Source: Arthrobacter crystallopoietes
Lineage (GTDB): Bacteria > Actinomycetota > Actinomycetes > Actinomycetales > Micrococcaceae
Direction: 5' to 3'
DNA: 64,000 nt
Assembly: GCF_002849715.1 (NCBI RefSeq)
Contig: NZ_CP018863.1
Coordinates: 4,526,001-4,590,000 of the forward strand
The position numbers were made by a program, and so were the translations under genes. Shown one piece after another: positions 62,669 through 64,000 of the stretch. Below the pieces are notes generated by a model. The model made no database searches, was not told the origin of the DNA, and was given only the letters and a program-made list of their open reading frames with translations. Positions within the stretch are counted from its first letter, which is position 1. Each line of letters starts with the position of its first letter.

Positions 62669-64000
62669 CTATTCCTGGATGACACCGTCAACAACAGTAT
62701 CTACAGGTACGGGAAGCCCCTTCGGCCTGCCCTTTCCGGTGCCATGGGCATAGGTGTTGATGAAGCTGCCGCGGCTCTTCGGACGGGGAAGGCTTGGAGG
62801 GGTGAGCCCTTCCTCCCACACTCCTGGCCACGCAGCCTGCTGGGTGTGGCCGTATGGGATTAGCTCAGGGCTGTGCAGCTGCGCAACCTTGAACGCTTCC
62901 TTCGTGAAGAGAATAATTCGTAGACCCTTGTAACTTACGACGGATCCGATGGTTGGTCCTTTAGGTCTCAGAAACCCTTTCTCATCGGCGACAGCCCAAC
63001 CGAGCTTGAAGTTAATGCTGTTCGAGTAGCCGTCCGCCTCACCCAAAGGCGGACTGGCGGGGTCCTCAGCGCTGAGAACGTGGGCATGTCCAGCCCCGAG
63101 AACAGACGAAAGGGCTTGAACAAGTGCTTTCCCCGGGGCTGCCGTCTGGTTGTCCACGTAGGCCTCGGAGACACGGGCAATGATCTCCGCACCCAGGCCC
63201 TCGCCGTTCATGAACAGGGACAGGTATTTCTTTTCCAGGCCCAGGTTTAGGGCCATGTCCTTGAGGACTGCGAATGTAAGGGATACGTCAGCGGCGAGGA
63301 TGGAGGAGCGCTCCAGGTTCGCTGAGGTGATGCCGCGTTCCTTCATGATGTCGCGGGTGGCTTCCTTGATCATGGACCGGTTGTCTTCGAGCCATTTGAT
63401 CAGTCCCGGCCAGCCGCCCTTGCGTACGGCCCGGTCGCGCAGATACGTGATTACGTGCACCGTGAAACGCGCCTGCAGGCCCTCGTTCCGAGCGGCGTCG
63501 TTGATGGCGTCTGTAGGTTCTCTGGAAGGATTGAGCATTCCCTTGCCGATGTAGGTGGGGATCAATCGTTCCTTCACCGAAGCGGTAGTCAGTTCGTTCT
63601 CGGCGGTGATCACGAGCTGGCTGATCGGCTTGTTGGATTTCATCGAGGTCATGTCGAAGTTCATGCGGCCCTTGGAGGCGTTGTTGAAGATGGCGCGGGT
63701 CAGGTCCTCGAGCTTCGCGGTCTCGGACTCGGCCTGCCGTTTCGACGTGGACGGGGCCAGGTCGTCAACGACCCAGATCGGGGTCAGCGAGACGACCTTT
63801 TCCAGGAACGCGAATGTGTCCTTGGCCGAGCCGGGCAGCTGGTCCTGCCAGTCGGAGCGGTTGCGCGCCCAGAAGTACATCATGGCCTGCGCGGTCCAGG
63901 ACTTGCCGCCGCCCTTGGGCCCGTAGATGTAGCAGGTGGCGCGCGGGCGCAGCGGCACGGCCGGGCGGAGGCCGGCGGCCAGCACCAGGGCGGCGGTGGC
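62669..64000 (-). CDS. DUF927-like ATPase of a mobile element, 5' end off the right edge
   Basis: About 443 residues of the C-terminal part are visible and the start lies beyond the window. The P-loop GPKGGGKSW and Walker B-type IWVVDDLAP are clear, followed by TRAIFNNASKGRMN, and arginine-finger-like NAARNEGLQARFTVHVI. The order is typical of DUF927/primase-associated helicase-like ATPases of plasmids and integrative elements. The C-terminal 120 residues form an extra domain with LVQALSSVLGAGHAHV and a basic tail. It supports the view that the window belongs to, or borders, a mobile element. Confidence 0.78.
   Translation of the reverse strand, partial: ATAALVLAAGLRPAVPLRPRATCYIYGPKGGGKSWTAQAMMYFWARNRSDWQDQLPGSAKDTFAFLEKVVSLTPIWVVDDLAPSTSKRQAESETAKLEDLTRAIFNNASKGRMNFDMTSMKSNKPISQLVITAENELTTASVKERLIPTYIGKGMLNPSREPTDAINDAARNEGLQARFTVHVITYLRDRAVRKGGWPGLIKWLEDNRSMIKEATRDIMKERGITSANLERSSILAADVSLTFAVLKDMALNLGLEKKYLSLFMNGEGLGAEIIARVSEAYVDNQTAAPGKALVQALSSVLGAGHAHVLSAEDPASPPLGEADGYSNSINFKLGWAVADEKGFLRPKGPTIGSVVSYKGLRIILFTKEAFKVAQLHSPELIPYGHTQQAAWPGVWEEGLTPPSLPRPKSRGSFINTYAHGTGKGRPKGLPVPVDTVVDGVIQE

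Noticed and set aside
62367..62753. Plus-strand 128-codon frame near the right end
   Set aside because: It runs into the end of the minus-strand ATPase gene and has no domain or convincing ribosome site.

Overview
The window is high-GC actinobacterial DNA. Frequent GTG and TTG starts, many ATGA start/stop overlaps, a c-di-AMP riboswitch ahead of an M23 peptidase, DtxR/IdeR-type iron boxes, a CsoR copper repressor, a BTAD/SARP regulator and a ScbR-like TetR protein all fit a soil actinobacterium, most likely of the Arthrobacter/Micrococcaceae group (inference). Several toxin-antitoxin-like loci, broken genes, direct repeats and a partial DUF927-like ATPase at the right edge suggest a plasmid or a mosaic accessory region.

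Layout. 1-4.1 kb: a Pls/PosA-type membrane NRPS, cut by the left edge. 4.4-10.3 kb: a DUF418-like membrane protein, a potassium channel, an aldo/keto reductase, an LspA-like protein without its catalytic aspartates, and a TetR gene divergent from a two-gene membrane operon. 10.5-32.8 kb: a copper island. It has three intact DUF305 genes and one remnant, two cytosolic Cys-rich copper-storage (Csp-type) genes, four short membrane proteins sharing the C-terminal signature S-L-[IV]-[QE]-[LM]-S-I-S-R-T, a multicopper oxidase, a sialidase-like lipoprotein, a full system II thiol/cytochrome c maturation set (ccdA, tlpA-like, resB, ccsB), lgt, a DUF3105 gene, and csoR-copZ with a CsoR operator. The only trace of a copper ATPase is a frameshifted C-terminal scrap. 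The island is bracketed by two ~1.2-kb direct repeats (DUF305 start, Csp, tagged small protein). Within it lie cell-wall genes: a polysaccharide deacetylase pair, a riboswitch-controlled M23 peptidase and a snapalysin-like metalloprotease lipoprotein.

33.6-45.6 kb: a defence/toxin-like region. It holds a four-gene operon pairing a nucleotidyltransferase-fold protein with a RelA/SpoT synthetase, a decayed AbiEi-type antitoxin, a RES-Xre toxin-antitoxin pair with a palindrome directly before its start codon, a PD-(D/E)xK-like protein, a frameshifted membrane protein, and an HTH-nucleotidyltransferase whose downstream coupled frame is only eight codons. Small lipoproteins and membrane proteins, a LuxR-type regulator and a GIY-YIG-like protein follow.

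48.6-55.2 kb: an iron locus. An Fbp-type ferric ABC transporter and an adenylation-carrier-membrane acyltransferase fusion each have an IdeR-like box upstream, so they are probably co-regulated. 55.4-64 kb: a HEPN-motif protein, a BTAD regulator, a DUF3040 gene with an amber codon, a degenerate GNAT, STAS-like proteins, a NERD gene whose coding sequence is packed with GGWCC sites, an HTH protein and the partial ATPase.
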